A DNA stretch of 9,982 bases from Gemmataceae bacterium (GCA_026418875.1 JAOAAM010000814.1:1-9982), one strand, 5' to 3'; numbered from the stretch's first letter, positions 1 through 7,809 are shown. A program made the numbers and translations. Notes: generated from the sequence alone by a model not told the origin.

Positions 1-22
1 GTCAGATGTGTATAAGAGACAG
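1..22 (+). other. Residual Nextera sequencing adapter (not genomic)
   Basis: The first 22 bases match the 3' end of the Illumina Nextera/Tn5 read-1 adapter: GTC followed by the 19-base Tn5 mosaic end AGATGTGTATAAGAGACAG. Genomic sequence starts at base 23 (CCTTCGGGG). The reading frame of the minus-strand nuclease gene runs intact down to base 23, then meets the adapter. The adapter match is seen directly; that this is an untrimmed contig end is inference, but I see no other reasonable explanation. Any ORF reading through these bases is artificial. Confidence 0.97.
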
Positions 23-1143
23 CCTTCGGGGAGCGTGTCGCTGTCGTCCAAGCGAAGCTGGTCGGAGACGGCCACGACGCACGGCGCGGTCAGCCCTTCA
101 CGCAGCGACCGGATGTGTTTTTCAGCCGACGCCCGCCGCCAGTAACCCAGGATTTCCAGATAAACGACCCGTCCGGTCGCCCGGTGGGTCAGGCGGTAGT
201 CAGGGACCCACCACCCGCGGCCCAAGGGCACCAACTCGGCCGCCTCGGCGATGTCCCAACCTGGAGCACGCTGCCGAAATAGTTCGACGAACATCGTACA
301 TTCCGGCGGCACGTAGCCAGTGGTGTCCGGCAAGTGCGAGCGCAGGCCATCGGCGGCGGTCAGGACAAAATGCTTTTCCGTCCGCTTCGCCCCCCAGCGT
401 AGCTCCGCCCGCAACTCGAAATCCCGGCAGAGAAGCAAGTGCGGGAGGAACAGCGCCAACTGCACGCCGTACTTGGTCGTGCTTTGGAACAAGCTGAGCG
501 GGCCGTCCAGGCGGAAGGTGATACTCGAGGTGCCCGTGGCTTCCACTTCGCACATCAGCCGACGAAACTTGATCGCCCGCAGCAACGCCCGCAGTTGCGC
601 CACCGACGCCCCGCGCAATTCGACCACGACCTGCGTGGCGCGGAAGAGCACGGCCTGAGCGCAGGCCAGGTTGTACCGATCGATCAATTGAGCGGCGGTC
701 AGGTCGCGGAAGGTGGTGAGCCGTTGCTCGCTTTTAAGATCGGCGAACAACGACCGCTCGACCGCTCCGGCATCCAAACCGAGGTTCCGCCCCACTTGCT
801 CCAAGATTTCGTCACGATCGAAACGGCCCTGCGACCGTTGGATCGCGGCGGCAGCAAAGACCGCCTCGCGGACTTGTTCCGGAGGAACCTCCGCCGGCAT
901 CTCGAATACGCAGCGGTCCTCCAACAGCTTCGCCAAGCCACGGAACACGATCTGACCCGGATGATTGCCGATCAGTTCCTCCAGTTCGCTCTCCAACTCG
1001 CCCCGCGATCGGCCCGCCTGTCGCCGGAACAAGTCCAAGACCTGTTCCGCAATCTCCAGCCAGGCGGCGGAGGTGGGGTCGAGGTACTGCGGCACCAGCC
1101 GGTTGCGCGAAGATCGGCAGCGAACCAATTGCAGCGGCAGCAA
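23..1143 (-). CDS. DUF790 family (Bax1-like) nuclease, 3'-truncated
   Basis: Partial gene, 373 codons visible, C-terminus lost at the contig end. I recognise the DUF790 family, whose archaeal member Bax1 is the nuclease partner of XPB helicase. The N-terminus MLPLQLVRCR fits the family. Residues 155-168 (DRYNLACAQAVLFR) and 210-233 (RLDGPLSLFQSTTKYG, then hydrophobic) are its characteristic blocks. Near the end, VPDYRL (313-318), VYLEILGYW (327-335) and Lys342 look like a PD-(D/E)XK nuclease core, with Asp315, Glu330 and Lys342 the likely metal and catalytic residues. The start is TTG at 1143: no ATG or GTG fits the N-terminus, AAGGAGG lies five bases upstream, and the in-frame stop upstream is the permease's own TGA. 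It begins 24 bases after the permease gene, so is probably cotranscribed. Predicted role: structure-specific DNA cleavage with an XPB-type helicase, which is not in this window. Family assignment is from memory of motifs; activity is inferred. Confidence 0.85.
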
Positions 1144-1148
1144 CTCAT

Positions 1149-1155
1149 CCTCCTT
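1149..1155 (-). promoter_or_regulatory. Ribosome binding site deciding a TTG start
   Basis: On the minus strand AAGGAGG sits at 1155-1149, followed by the five bases ATGAG and then TTG at 1143-1141. The ATG inside the spacer is in a different frame, giving a Cys-rich peptide with no family resemblance. The TTG frame gives the conserved DUF790 N-terminus. This strong site is the main reason for choosing a non-ATG start. Confidence 0.75.
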
Positions 1156-1167
1156 GCCCGGGGCGGG

Positions 1168-2451
1168 TCAATCGTGTCGCAACGCCTCGATGGGATCGAG
1201 ACGGGCCGCCTTTCGCGCCGGGTAGCTGCCGGAGATCAGCCCAACCAGCACGGAGAAAGCGAAGGCCACCGCCGGGGCCCAAGGCTGGATCAAGGTGGGG
1301 ACTTGGAATCCGCGGGTGAGGACTTGTGTCGCCGCGACACCGACGATCAGCCCGAGCAGCCCGCCGCCGCAAGAAAGCACCAGGGTTTCGACGAGGAATT
1401 GCCGGGCGATGTCGCGCCGCTTGGCCCCGAGTGCCCGACGCACGCCGATCTCCCGAGTTCGTTCCGTGACCGTCGCCAGCATAATGTTCATGATGCCGAT
1501 CCCGCCGACCACCAGCGACACCCCGGCGATGGATGCCAAGATGAGCGTGAACAGACGTTGCGTTTTCTCCGCTTTCTCCAGCAGGTCGAGCGGTACCGTG
1601 ACGACGACGTCGCGCTTCGGGTGGAATTGATCCATCATGGAGCGCAGCACAGCGGCCGTCTTGGCGACGTTTGGGGTACGATCGACGGTCACGGTGATCT
1701 GGCTGATTTCGACCTTCTCCCGCTGGAACGAGCCGGATTGATAGCGTAAAAGCTCCGAGCCGAACCGCGCGTGGTCGGTTGAATAGGGAATGAAGACGAC
1801 TCGGTCGAAATCGGTGTCCACATTCAACGAACTCCCGACCGCGAGGTTTTTCGGCTCCGTCACACCCACGACCTTGAACGACTTCAACGAGCCGACATCT
1901 TCGATGGTGATCGTTTTGCCGATCGGATTCGCCGCAGGGAAAAGAACCTCGGCGGTACCGGCACCAAGAACGCAGACATTGTCGAAGCGTCGGCCATCCA
2001 GATCGGTCAGCCCACGGCCCAAGGCGACGCGGATGTTGTTCTGGTCGAGAAACTCCGGCGTGACGCTAACGACCCGAGCATTCAGCTTTCTCTGGTGATG
2101 CCAGATCGTCCGGGGATGTTCGCGCGTGGGGTTGGCAGCGACCACGGTGGGGATCGTCGAACGGATGCGTCGCAGGTCGGCCGAGGTCAACCCGTAAATC
2201 AGAATGTCCTCCCGAGCGGAACTGCGTTCCGCCCCCGCTGTCGGCTTGACGCTACGCAATAGGATCGTGTTGACACCTAAGTCTTGCAACTGCCGCAGTG
2301 CCTCGAAGCGAGCGGCTTCGCCTACGGCGAGCATGACGACCACGCTGGCCACCCCCAAGACGATGCCCAACGTTGTCAGAGCCGAGCGCAGCCGATGTGC
2401 CGACAGGCTCCGCAATCCCAGTCGAACCACGTGAAGCCACCGGCTCAGCAT
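1168..2451 (-). CDS. MacB/FtsX-type ABC transporter permease
   Basis: Permease of 427 residues with the MacB layout: a first membrane helix at about 22-44, a large periplasmic domain at about 45-299 (MacB_PCD type), then an FtsX domain with membrane helices at about 301-327, 351-378 and 390-408. The signature [19 protein letters not shown] (330-348) is the cytoplasmic loop that contacts the ATPase in this family, and the C-terminus DPIEALRHD is also typical. MacB-type permeases do not pump across the inner membrane; they drive the adaptor and TolC with ATP energy. There is no ATPase domain in this protein. I chose ATG at 2451: the frame stays open up to 2694, but that stretch lies inside the adaptor gene and encodes Arg/Pro-rich sequence unlike the family. 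The ribosome site is weak (AAAAGG, four bases upstream). It follows the adaptor gene by 61 bases. Confidence 0.93.
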   Translation of the reverse strand: MLSRWLHVVRLGLRSLSAHRLRSALTTLGIVLGVASVVVMLAVGEAARFEALRQLQDLGVNTILLRSVKPTAGAERSSAREDILIYGLTSADLRRIRSTIPTVVAANPTREHPRTIWHHQRKLNARVVSVTPEFLDQNNIRVALGRGLTDLDGRRFDNVCVLGAGTAEVLFPAANPIGKTITIEDVGSLKSFKVVGVTEPKNLAVGSSLNVDTDFDRVVFIPYSTDHARFGSELLRYQSGSFQREKVEISQITVTVDRTPNVAKTAAVLRSMMDQFHPKRDVVVTVPLDLLEKAEKTQRLFTLILASIAGVSLVVGGIGIMNIMLATVTERTREIGVRRALGAKRRDIARQFLVETLVLSCGGGLLGLIVGVAATQVLTRGFQVPTLIQPWAPAVAFAFSVLVGLISGSYPARKAARLDPIEALRHD

Positions 2452-2512
2452 GGAACCTTTTCCCGCGACGAACTCAGCACCCGCGCGGTGAGCAAGATAC
2501 GGACTCGGTAAG

Positions 2513-4150
2513 TCACGGACCCGATGGCCCACTGGGTAAGGGTCGCTCTGCCGTGGGCGGCTCGGTCGATCGACGCTCTGTCTCGGGTTGGTCCTTGGAC
2601 TCGGCCGCGGCTCGGGATCGCGCATCCAAGGCCACTTCCTCCCCCACTTCCAACCCGTCGACGATTTGTACCAGCTGCTCGTTGGCCTCGCCAATGGTCA
2701 CGGTCCGCGGCTCGACCCTCCCACCTCGAACCACGTAGGCCAGGTGTCGGCCCTGTTGCTCAGTCACAGCCTGCACGGGAACGAGGATAGCGTCGCGAAT
2801 GGTCTCAATCATGATCCGCACTTCGCCGGTCATGCCCGGCTTGAGACCTGCCTCCAGGGGCAAATCGTCGATGTCGATTTCGGTGAGGTACTCCTTCACG
2901 CTGCTACGCCAGTTGCTATCCGCCAAGGTGGCGACAGTTTTCACGGTGCCATTCAAGATGCGGTTCGGCAAAGCATCGACCTGAATCGTCGCCTTCAAAC
3001 CCGGTTTGACTTTCTTGACGACCGACTCGTGGACCCGAAGTTTCACCTTCATGCGAGTCAGGTCCGGCAGGGAGAAGATCGGCTGCTGGTAATAGAGGGT
3101 GGCTCCCGGACCGATTCGTTGGCTTTCGTCCCAAGGCCGCTTGAAATACACAACGATGCCATCCTGCGGGGCCTTGACGATGTACCGCTCCATCTGGCTT
3201 TGCAGCCGTTCGAGTTGCTTCCTTTCCAAGGTGAGGGTGTCCTCGGCGGCTTGCAACTCGCTTTGCGCTTTCTCGATGGCCGCTTGCGCGGACTTCTTCC
3301 TCCGCTCCAACTCCAGTCGTGCTTCTTTCTCCTTGAAACGCAGTTCGGTGATTTTCTTCCGCGCATCGTAGTCGAGCACTTTCAACCGCAGTTCATCGCG
3401 GTCTACCGAGTAGCTTTTCTGCTCGACTTCCATTTCCTTGAAGCGGAGTTGCTCGAGTTGGGCAAATCCTCGGGAGACCAGCCGCTTGGTCAGTTCCAAC
3501 CCGGCGCGTGCTTCAGCGAGGTCTTTTTTCGCCAGTTCCAGGGCACCGCGCTTCTCGTTCAGCTCGGCGCCCATTTCGGCTTTCTCGTACTTCTCCAACT
3601 CGAGGATCGCGGTCTGCATATCCAGTTCGGCCTTGGCGATCTCGCTTTCCTGTTTGTTCAGTTGCAGGTCCAACTCGGCCTTGGCGGCTTTCGCCTTCCC
3701 CTCCGCCTGCTTGCACTTGATTTCCTGCTCGCTGTACAGCCTTTGCATCGCCTCCATGTCGAAGCGCGCGACTTCCTCGCCCTTTTTGACGTGAGTGCCT
3801 TCGGGAACGATCGAGACGAGCTTGTTCTGATAACCTTCGATCTCGCAGCGGACTTCGACGGCCTCCTGACTGTCCAGTTCGCCGCGTTCGATGACGACGA
3901 TGGGCAAATCGCCGAGGATCACGGGGGCCGTGAGGATCTGAGCGGCCTGCCGCTGCTGCCAGGCGCGGAATCCGTACCAACCGGCACCGCCCAGGGCCAA
4001 GAGCAGGAGCGTGGCCTGCCCCAGCCTCCGCAGCAGGGGGCGGCGGCTATTGGCCTCCGTCGGCAGGTCGAGGAGCGGGGAGGAGTTCGGTCGAATCACT
4101 GGTTCGGTCGGTGGGATTCGACCCGGAGGGGACTGAGGCACGCTGCTCAT
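2513..4150 (-). CDS. Periplasmic adaptor (membrane fusion protein) of an efflux pump
   Basis: 545 residues of the HlyD/MacA-like adaptor family, which link an inner-membrane transporter to a TolC-type channel. Order: a polar Pro-rich cytoplasmic tail (1-43), one membrane helix (about 44-62), first half-lipoyl (112-131, with [11 protein letters not shown]), a very long charged coiled coil (about 132-323), second half-lipoyl (324-335, [10 protein letters not shown]), beta-barrel (about 355-450, with [10 protein letters not shown]), membrane-proximal domain (about 453-510) and a disordered acidic/Pro tail. The likely hairpin turn is near KRLVSRGF (222-229), so the arms are unequal. At about 190 residues the hairpin is long for a MacA-like protein. 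ATG at 4150 has GAGGA ten bases upstream; no later start suits the family. Its first 104 bases overlap the end of the TolC-like gene in another frame, suggesting coupled translation. Confidence 0.93.
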   Translation of the reverse strand: MSSVPQSPPGRIPPTEPVIRPNSSPLLDLPTEANSRRPLLRRLGQATLLLLALGGAGWYGFRAWQQRQAAQILTAPVILGDLPIVVIERGELDSQEAVEVRCEIEGYQNKLVSIVPEGTHVKKGEEVARFDMEAMQRLYSEQEIKCKQAEGKAKAAKAELDLQLNKQESEIAKAELDMQTAILELEKYEKAEMGAELNEKRGALELAKKDLAEARAGLELTKRLVSRGFAQLEQLRFKEMEVEQKSYSVDRDELRLKVLDYDARKKITELRFKEKEARLELERRKKSAQAAIEKAQSELQAAEDTLTLERKQLERLQSQMERYIVKAPQDGIVVYFKRPWDESQRIGPGATLYYQQPIFSLPDLTRMKVKLRVHESVVKKVKPGLKATIQVDALPNRILNGTVKTVATLADSNWRSSVKEYLTEIDIDDLPLEAGLKPGMTGEVRIMIETIRDAILVPVQAVTEQQGRHLAYVVRGGRVEPRTVTIGEANEQLVQIVDGLEVGEEVALDARSRAAAESKDQPETERRSTEPPTAERPLPSGPSGP

Positions 4151-6374
4151 CGGTGGGCATTCCTCGATCGTCGAGCCGGAGCCGTTCCAGATCCAACAAA
4201 TAGCGAATGCGGAGTTGCTCGTAACTCACGTAACTCCGAGCCAACGCATTGCGGGCTTGGAGCAGGGCGTTCAACGCATCCAATATATCCAATGTACTCG
4301 ATGTACCGGTGGTGTCACGCGCGCTGAGGATCTGATTGCGGGCCGACTCGACCTGCCGGGCCGCCGAGATCACATTCTGCCGAGCGATCTCGAAACTCAA
4401 TCGTTCGATTCGCAACTGCCGCAAGTCCAGCCGGATTTGCTGCGAGATCGAGTCGGCCAGTGCCATGTAGGCTCGACGGGCACGCTGGTAGTTGATGAGG
4501 CTGGCGCGGTAGGCGTTGCGCTCGGCGAACCGGTTGAGCGGCAGGTCCAGGTTCAGCCCGACCGTGTAGCGGGACTGGGCCGCGGAGAAGGCGAAGGGGT
4601 TGGCCCCGGCCGGATCGACGCCCAGGTTCACGCCGCCGTTCACATCTAACCCGGCCCGGAGCGCATTGGCGGCCACTCGCACCTTCCGCCAGGCATCGGT
4701 GACGCGGGCTTTGGCATTCATCAAATCCAGGCGATTCGCCAGAGCCTCTTCCAGGGCCGCGCTCTCGTCGTCGTCGACCGTTGGCAACTCGATCGCGTTG
4801 ATCCGCAGGACCGTTTGGATGGCGGTGAGATCGTCTTGCTGCGAGAGCAATTCGCGGGTGTACTTCAATAGCCGCTCCCAGGCCCGGCGCGGGTCGGTGG
4901 GAATCAACTGTTTTGCGTCGGCGGCGATGTTTGCCGGCAGTTCGGCCAGCACTTGTCGAATGTCCGAAAGGGCGGTGCGATACCGCTCCAATTCCTGCCG
5001 GCTGCGTTCCCGCTGTTCTGGATCGTCGGTGCTGCGGCGTAGACGTTGCTCGGCTCGGGCCTGATCCTTGGCCACGCGGTCCACGAACGGGGGAGTCTTC
5101 TTCGCCATCTCCTCAAGTTGTTCGTAGCTGCGTTGCAGTGATTCGGCGGAGGGCAGGCGTTCCAGTTCACGTAGCCGAGCCGTTTGGAATTTCTCGCAGG
5201 AATCCCGCAACGACTCCAATTCGGGATCGACCAATTGGAATTGCGTCAAGGGGCTGTCGTCCAGCTCCACGGGCAAGGTGGGCGGCAGGCCGAGGCGGAG
5301 CTTGAAGGTATCCAACGCCGTTTCCAAGTCCGCCTCAGCCTGGGCGACACCCAGACGTGCTGCCAGAAAACCGCGAAAGACCTGATCGACCTGCACCCGA
5401 GATTTTTTTCCACCCTCGAATAGTTCCAGGTGCAGGCGGTAGTTCTGTTCTTGAGCTAGCAGGTTTGCCTGTTGGTTGCGGATGTTTTGCAGGATCAGCA
5501 GCAAGTTCAGGTATCCGTTCAGCGTGGTCACATCGGCCCAGAACTGCTTGCGGAAGCGAGCAAAATCCCGCACGGAGTAAAGCAGTTCCCTCTCCGCTTG
5601 GGTCAGGCTCTCCAGTCGGACCTCGCGGCTGGCCGCACGCAGCAGGGGCTGCACGAGCGAGACGGCCAGGTTGGAGGTCATGACGCGAGCACCGCCGTTG
5701 GCGAATTCCCAGACCCAGATGTTGGCGAAGTTGGTGAGGAACTGCCCGCCGGCGGCCAAGGCTCGGCTGAAACCGGCCTCGTTCGAGACCGTCAATTGAT
5801 TGCTTTCGCCATTGGCGAATCCGCCGGTTCCGAAGTGCGAAAATTGTGTGCCGTGCCGACCAATCCATTGCGGCATGAATTGGAAGCGAGCCAGGGAGAC
5901 ATCCAGCGCCGCCAGATAAACTGCCTCATACGCGGTCTGATACTCCCGGCTGTGTCGCAGGGCTAACTCGACACAACGCTCGGCGTCGAGGCGAAGCCGG
6001 CCTCGCTCGTCGAGCGGCAGGTCTTGCCGCCATTCGTCGTTCTCGATCGAACCGGCGACCCCATCCCGGTCCCAACTTTTGCCGCCACGCATCCCGCCGG
6101 GGCGATCCATCCACAGCCGGGCGGCAGGGTCGTCCGGCGGGCGGGGCGGGCGGTCCGGGTCATGCGGATCTGCCAAGCGTGAGTTGGGCGAGGCCTCGAC
6201 GGGCCGATCGCCAATCGAGAACGCCGGATCTGTCACCCGCGAGCGGATCAGCGCGTAGGCATCCCGGTCGGACCAGCGCCGGTAATAACTCCGGTCGCAG
6301 CCGATCGTCCCGATCAGCAACAGCAAGGCGAGGCGGCAACGCAAAGCATTCCCCCGGAGATGCTGTCCCGACAC
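4047..6374 (-). CDS. TolC-family outer-membrane efflux lipoprotein with helical insertion
   Basis: 775 residues, much longer than the usual 450-500 of TolC-family channels. The N-terminus has a hydrophobic run (14-25) ending TIGC, a plausible lipobox with Cys26 as the lipid site, followed by DRSYYRRWSDRDAYALI, a beginning I associate with planctomycete members. Residues 50-125 are Pro/Asp/Arg-rich linker. The first OEP repeat covers about 130-365 and the second about 540-735. Between them lies a charged helical insertion (about 375-535) that would extend the periplasmic tunnel. The tail (736-775) is disordered. GTG at 6374 is the longest start; TTG at 6344 gives a compact signal peptide starting MRCRLALLLL and has a purine run (GGGGGA) at better spacing, so either may be used. 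First gene of the efflux run, presumably assembling with the adaptor and permease downstream. Confidence 0.9.
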   Translation of the reverse strand: MSGQHLRGNALRCRLALLLLIGTIGCDRSYYRRWSDRDAYALIRSRVTDPAFSIGDRPVEASPNSRLADPHDPDRPPRPPDDPAARLWMDRPGGMRGGKSWDRDGVAGSIENDEWRQDLPLDERGRLRLDAERCVELALRHSREYQTAYEAVYLAALDVSLARFQFMPQWIGRHGTQFSHFGTGGFANGESNQLTVSNEAGFSRALAAGGQFLTNFANIWVWEFANGGARVMTSNLAVSLVQPLLRAASREVRLESLTQAERELLYSVRDFARFRKQFWADVTTLNGYLNLLLILQNIRNQQANLLAQEQNYRLHLELFEGGKKSRVQVDQVFRGFLAARLGVAQAEADLETALDTFKLRLGLPPTLPVELDDSPLTQFQLVDPELESLRDSCEKFQTARLRELERLPSAESLQRSYEQLEEMAKKTPPFVDRVAKDQARAEQRLRRSTDDPEQRERSRQELERYRTALSDIRQVLAELPANIAADAKQLIPTDPRRAWERLLKYTRELLSQQDDLTAIQTVLRINAIELPTVDDDESAALEEALANRLDLMNAKARVTDAWRKVRVAANALRAGLDVNGGVNLGVDPAGANPFAFSAAQSRYTVGLNLDLPLNRFAERNAYRASLINYQRARRAYMALADSISQQIRLDLRQLRIERLSFEIARQNVISAARQVESARNQILSARDTTGTSSTLDILDALNALLQARNALARSYVSYEQLRIRYLLDLERLRLDDRGMPTDEQRASVPSGSNPTDRTSDSTELLPAPRPADGGQ

Positions 6375-6405
6375 GCTCCCCCAGCGCGCAGGTCATCCCC
6401 ATATG

Positions 6406-6482
6406 CGGGAGTGCGGGATAACTGGGGTGAGGAATAAAGTCAACTGAGAACTCGACGCCCGCCGAACCGACACGCACTCCCG
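6406..6482. repeat. 10-bp inverted repeat flanking the candidate promoter
   Basis: CGGGAGTGCG at 6406-6415 and its exact reverse complement CGCACTCCCG at 6473-6482 are separated by 57 bases. On the minus strand the first-met arm lies about 30 bases upstream of the candidate -35 box, and the other abuts the candidate -10 box, near the expected transcription start. This layout would suit a regulator binding two sites and looping the DNA, or a long-range RNA fold. No regulator gene is nearby. A chance match in 190 GC-rich bases is unlikely but not excluded. Confidence 0.45.
6416..6443 (-). promoter_or_regulatory. Candidate promoter for the efflux operon
   Basis: On the minus strand TTGACT (6443-6438) resembles a -35 box and, after 16 bases, TTATCC (6421-6416) is a poor -10 box. 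It lies about 40 bases before the GTG start of the TolC-like gene, within the only gap in the minus-strand run. The -35 match is good and the -10 match weak, so this is a candidate only. Confidence 0.3.
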
Positions 6483-6564
6483 AAGAGTTTCGGGCAGGCG
6501 AAGGCAACAAGGCGCGGTTCCTCGGGGGACTGCCGAACGAAGGGGCGTTATCGGCGGTAGGTGT

Positions 6565-7032
6565 TCAATAATTCAGCCCGCTTTTGCGGACGTGAACCAT
6601 CGGCTCGTCGCTGCGGAACAAGGCGCCCTCCGTAATCCGGGCGAGGACGAGGTGGTGATCGCCGCTATCGAAAATTTCGGTCGGAGTGCAGTGCAGCACG
6701 GCGAGGGCCTCGGTCAGGAGGGGTGCCTGCCCGGATTGTCGTTGGACGCGCTCTTCGTGCCGGGGTAGTTGGTCCAGCGGCAGACCTTTGCCGAAATGAC
6801 TTAACAACTCCCTTTGCCCGACGGACAGGATGTGGACGGAAAAGGGCGTCCCCGCGCGTAGCCATTCGCCGATCGGCCGACCCCGACGCACCGCCAGGCT
6901 CAGCATCGGCGGATCGAATGAACACTGCTGGATCCAACTCGCCAGAAAGGCGGACTCTTCGTTGTCCCGTCGGCATGTGACGACGAACAACCCACTCGGG
7001 ATGCGGCCCAAGGCAGCAGCCAGGTCCGACAC
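6565..7032 (-). CDS. Flavin reductase family protein (FMN-binding split barrel)
   Basis: 155 residues, the normal length for a stand-alone flavin reductase-like domain. Family features: the start LGRIPSGLFVVTC (8-20), the flavin-phosphate region ASWIQQCSFDPPMLSLAV (31-48), GRPIGEWL, GTPFSVHIL (61-69), the block GDHHLVLARI (124-133), and a C-terminal HVRKSGLNY in the position of the family's usual His/Gly/Tyr end. Such proteins bind FMN or FAD and pass electrons from NAD(P)H to flavin or a partner; the substrate cannot be told from sequence. No signal peptide is present, so it should be cytoplasmic. Start is GTG at 7032 with GGGAGG eight bases upstream. The thioredoxin-like gene ends only 15 bases before it, and that gap contains the ribosome site, so the two genes are almost certainly one transcript. 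Confidence 0.88.
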   Translation of the reverse strand: MSDLAAALGRIPSGLFVVTCRRDNEESAFLASWIQQCSFDPPMLSLAVRRGRPIGEWLRAGTPFSVHILSVGQRELLSHFGKGLPLDQLPRHEERVQRQSGQAPLLTEALAVLHCTPTEIFDSGDHHLVLARITEGALFRSDEPMVHVRKSGLNY

Positions 7033-7047
7033 GCCTCGATCCTCCCG

Positions 7048-7554
7048 TTACCTCAGCAAGACCTCGATGCGACGACCGATGTCCTCGTAATCGACATGGT
7101 CATGATATTTTTTGACCAATCGCCCTCGACGGTCGAACAAGAAAACGCAAGGCGGACCATCGATCTTCAGCTTTGCCTGCCAGACTTCGGGCTTTTCTTG
7201 AAGCCAGTAGTTTTCGGTGTCGGCACGCTGGGCGGAGAGAAACTCGCGCAAGCGTGATCCTGCCTCGGAATCGTCCGGATCGTCGAGGCTGACCGTGAGG
7301 ACAACCAACCCCTGGCGGGCGTATTGGCGGTGCAATTGCATCAAGCGGGGGAACTCACGTTTGCACGGCAAGCAGTAGTTCGCCCAGAAATCGACGAGAA
7401 CGACCCTGCCCTCCAACGCGGCCACTCGTTGGGCTAACGCATCGTATCGAATGGTTTTCAGGGATGGTGTGCTGTTGAGCGGAGATTGAGGCTGAGCCGG
7501 TAACCACGAGACTGCCACGGCGAGCCAGATGCAGGCGCCAACGGCGTGTTTCAT
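7048..7554 (-). CDS. Secreted thioredoxin-like (TlpA/ResA-type) protein
   Basis: 168 residues. Residues 1-20 form a signal peptide (MKHAVGACIWLAVAVSW, then LPA), placing the domain outside the cytoplasmic membrane. The thioredoxin fold follows: VVLVDFWANYC (51-61) with active-site CLPC (Cys61, Cys64), the KREFPRL helix, LVVLTVSLDD, and the cis-proline region IDGPPCVFLFDRRG (131-144). TlpA/ResA proteins reduce disulfides in envelope proteins, often apocytochromes. Two details are unusual: Tyr60 replaces the Trp that commonly precedes the first Cys, and a third Cys (136) directly follows the cis-Pro position, close to the active site in this fold. ATG at 7554 has GGAG eight bases upstream. First gene of a pair with the flavin reductase. 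No convincing minus-strand promoter was found upstream. Confidence 0.9.
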   Translation of the reverse strand: MKHAVGACIWLAVAVSWLPAQPQSPLNSTPSLKTIRYDALAQRVAALEGRVVLVDFWANYCLPCKREFPRLMQLHRQYARQGLVVLTVSLDDPDDSEAGSRLREFLSAQRADTENYWLQEKPEVWQAKLKIDGPPCVFLFDRRGRLVKKYHDHVDYEDIGRRIEVLLR

Positions 7555-7735
7555 ACCCGGATCTCCGGAAGAAGTCGGCTCAAATCGTACCTTCGTGGCG
7601 AGATGAGGGCCAGTGCAATTCCAATGCGGAAGGAGCAGTTGGCCGTGGGCAGCGAATGTCGGTCGGCTGTGGCTGGTCGCGGGGCGTGGTGTGCCGGGGG
7701 GCGGCGTGGGCCAGAATGCGGCCCGCGGGTTGGTG

Positions 7736-7765
7736 CTGACCGGGGGAAGGAGGCAATCCTATAAT
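7736..7765 (+). promoter_or_regulatory. Sigma70-like promoter for the plus-strand pair
   Basis: A perfect TATAAT (7760-7765) stands out in GC-rich sequence, with CTGACC (7736-7741) 18 bases upstream as a four-of-six match to TTGACA. Transcription would begin near 7772, leaving a leader of roughly 38 bases before the ATG at 7810, which has GAGGA just upstream. The rest of the 255-base divergent gap (7555-7809) shows nothing else I can name: no terminator and no tRNA. Confidence 0.5.
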
Positions 7766-7809
7766 GGTGTCGGAATGCAAGATGGGCCGGGGTTGCAACC
7801 GAGGAAGGC

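Noticed and set aside
439..1749. A 436-codon plus-strand open frame opposite the nuclease and permease genes
   Set aside because: It spans two recognised minus-strand genes and their junction, and its Arg/Gln-rich translation shows no family features. It is an effect of GC-biased codons.
2588..4327. A 579-codon plus-strand open frame opposite the adaptor gene
   Set aside because: It mirrors the adaptor's coiled coil: Lys and Glu codons on the minus strand read as Leu/Phe codons on the plus strand. Its translation is a Leu/Phe/Gln-rich string with no domain, and it crosses the end of the TolC-like gene.
6479..6494. Short hairpin CCCGAA-GAGT-TTCGGG, considered as terminator of the flavin reductase gene
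   Set aside because: The six-bp stem is perfect, but no T tract follows on the minus strand and it lies about 70 bases past the stop codon. It also overlaps one arm of the longer inverted repeat, so termination is unsupported.
7584..7618. Possible minus-strand promoter for the thioredoxin gene (TTGCAC and TACGAT)
   Set aside because: The boxes are 23 bases apart, too far for a sigma70 promoter, and no better-spaced pair was found.
7681..7750. G-rich runs in the divergent gap, considered as a G-quadruplex
   Set aside because: The G runs are too few and the loops too long for a standard four-tract motif.
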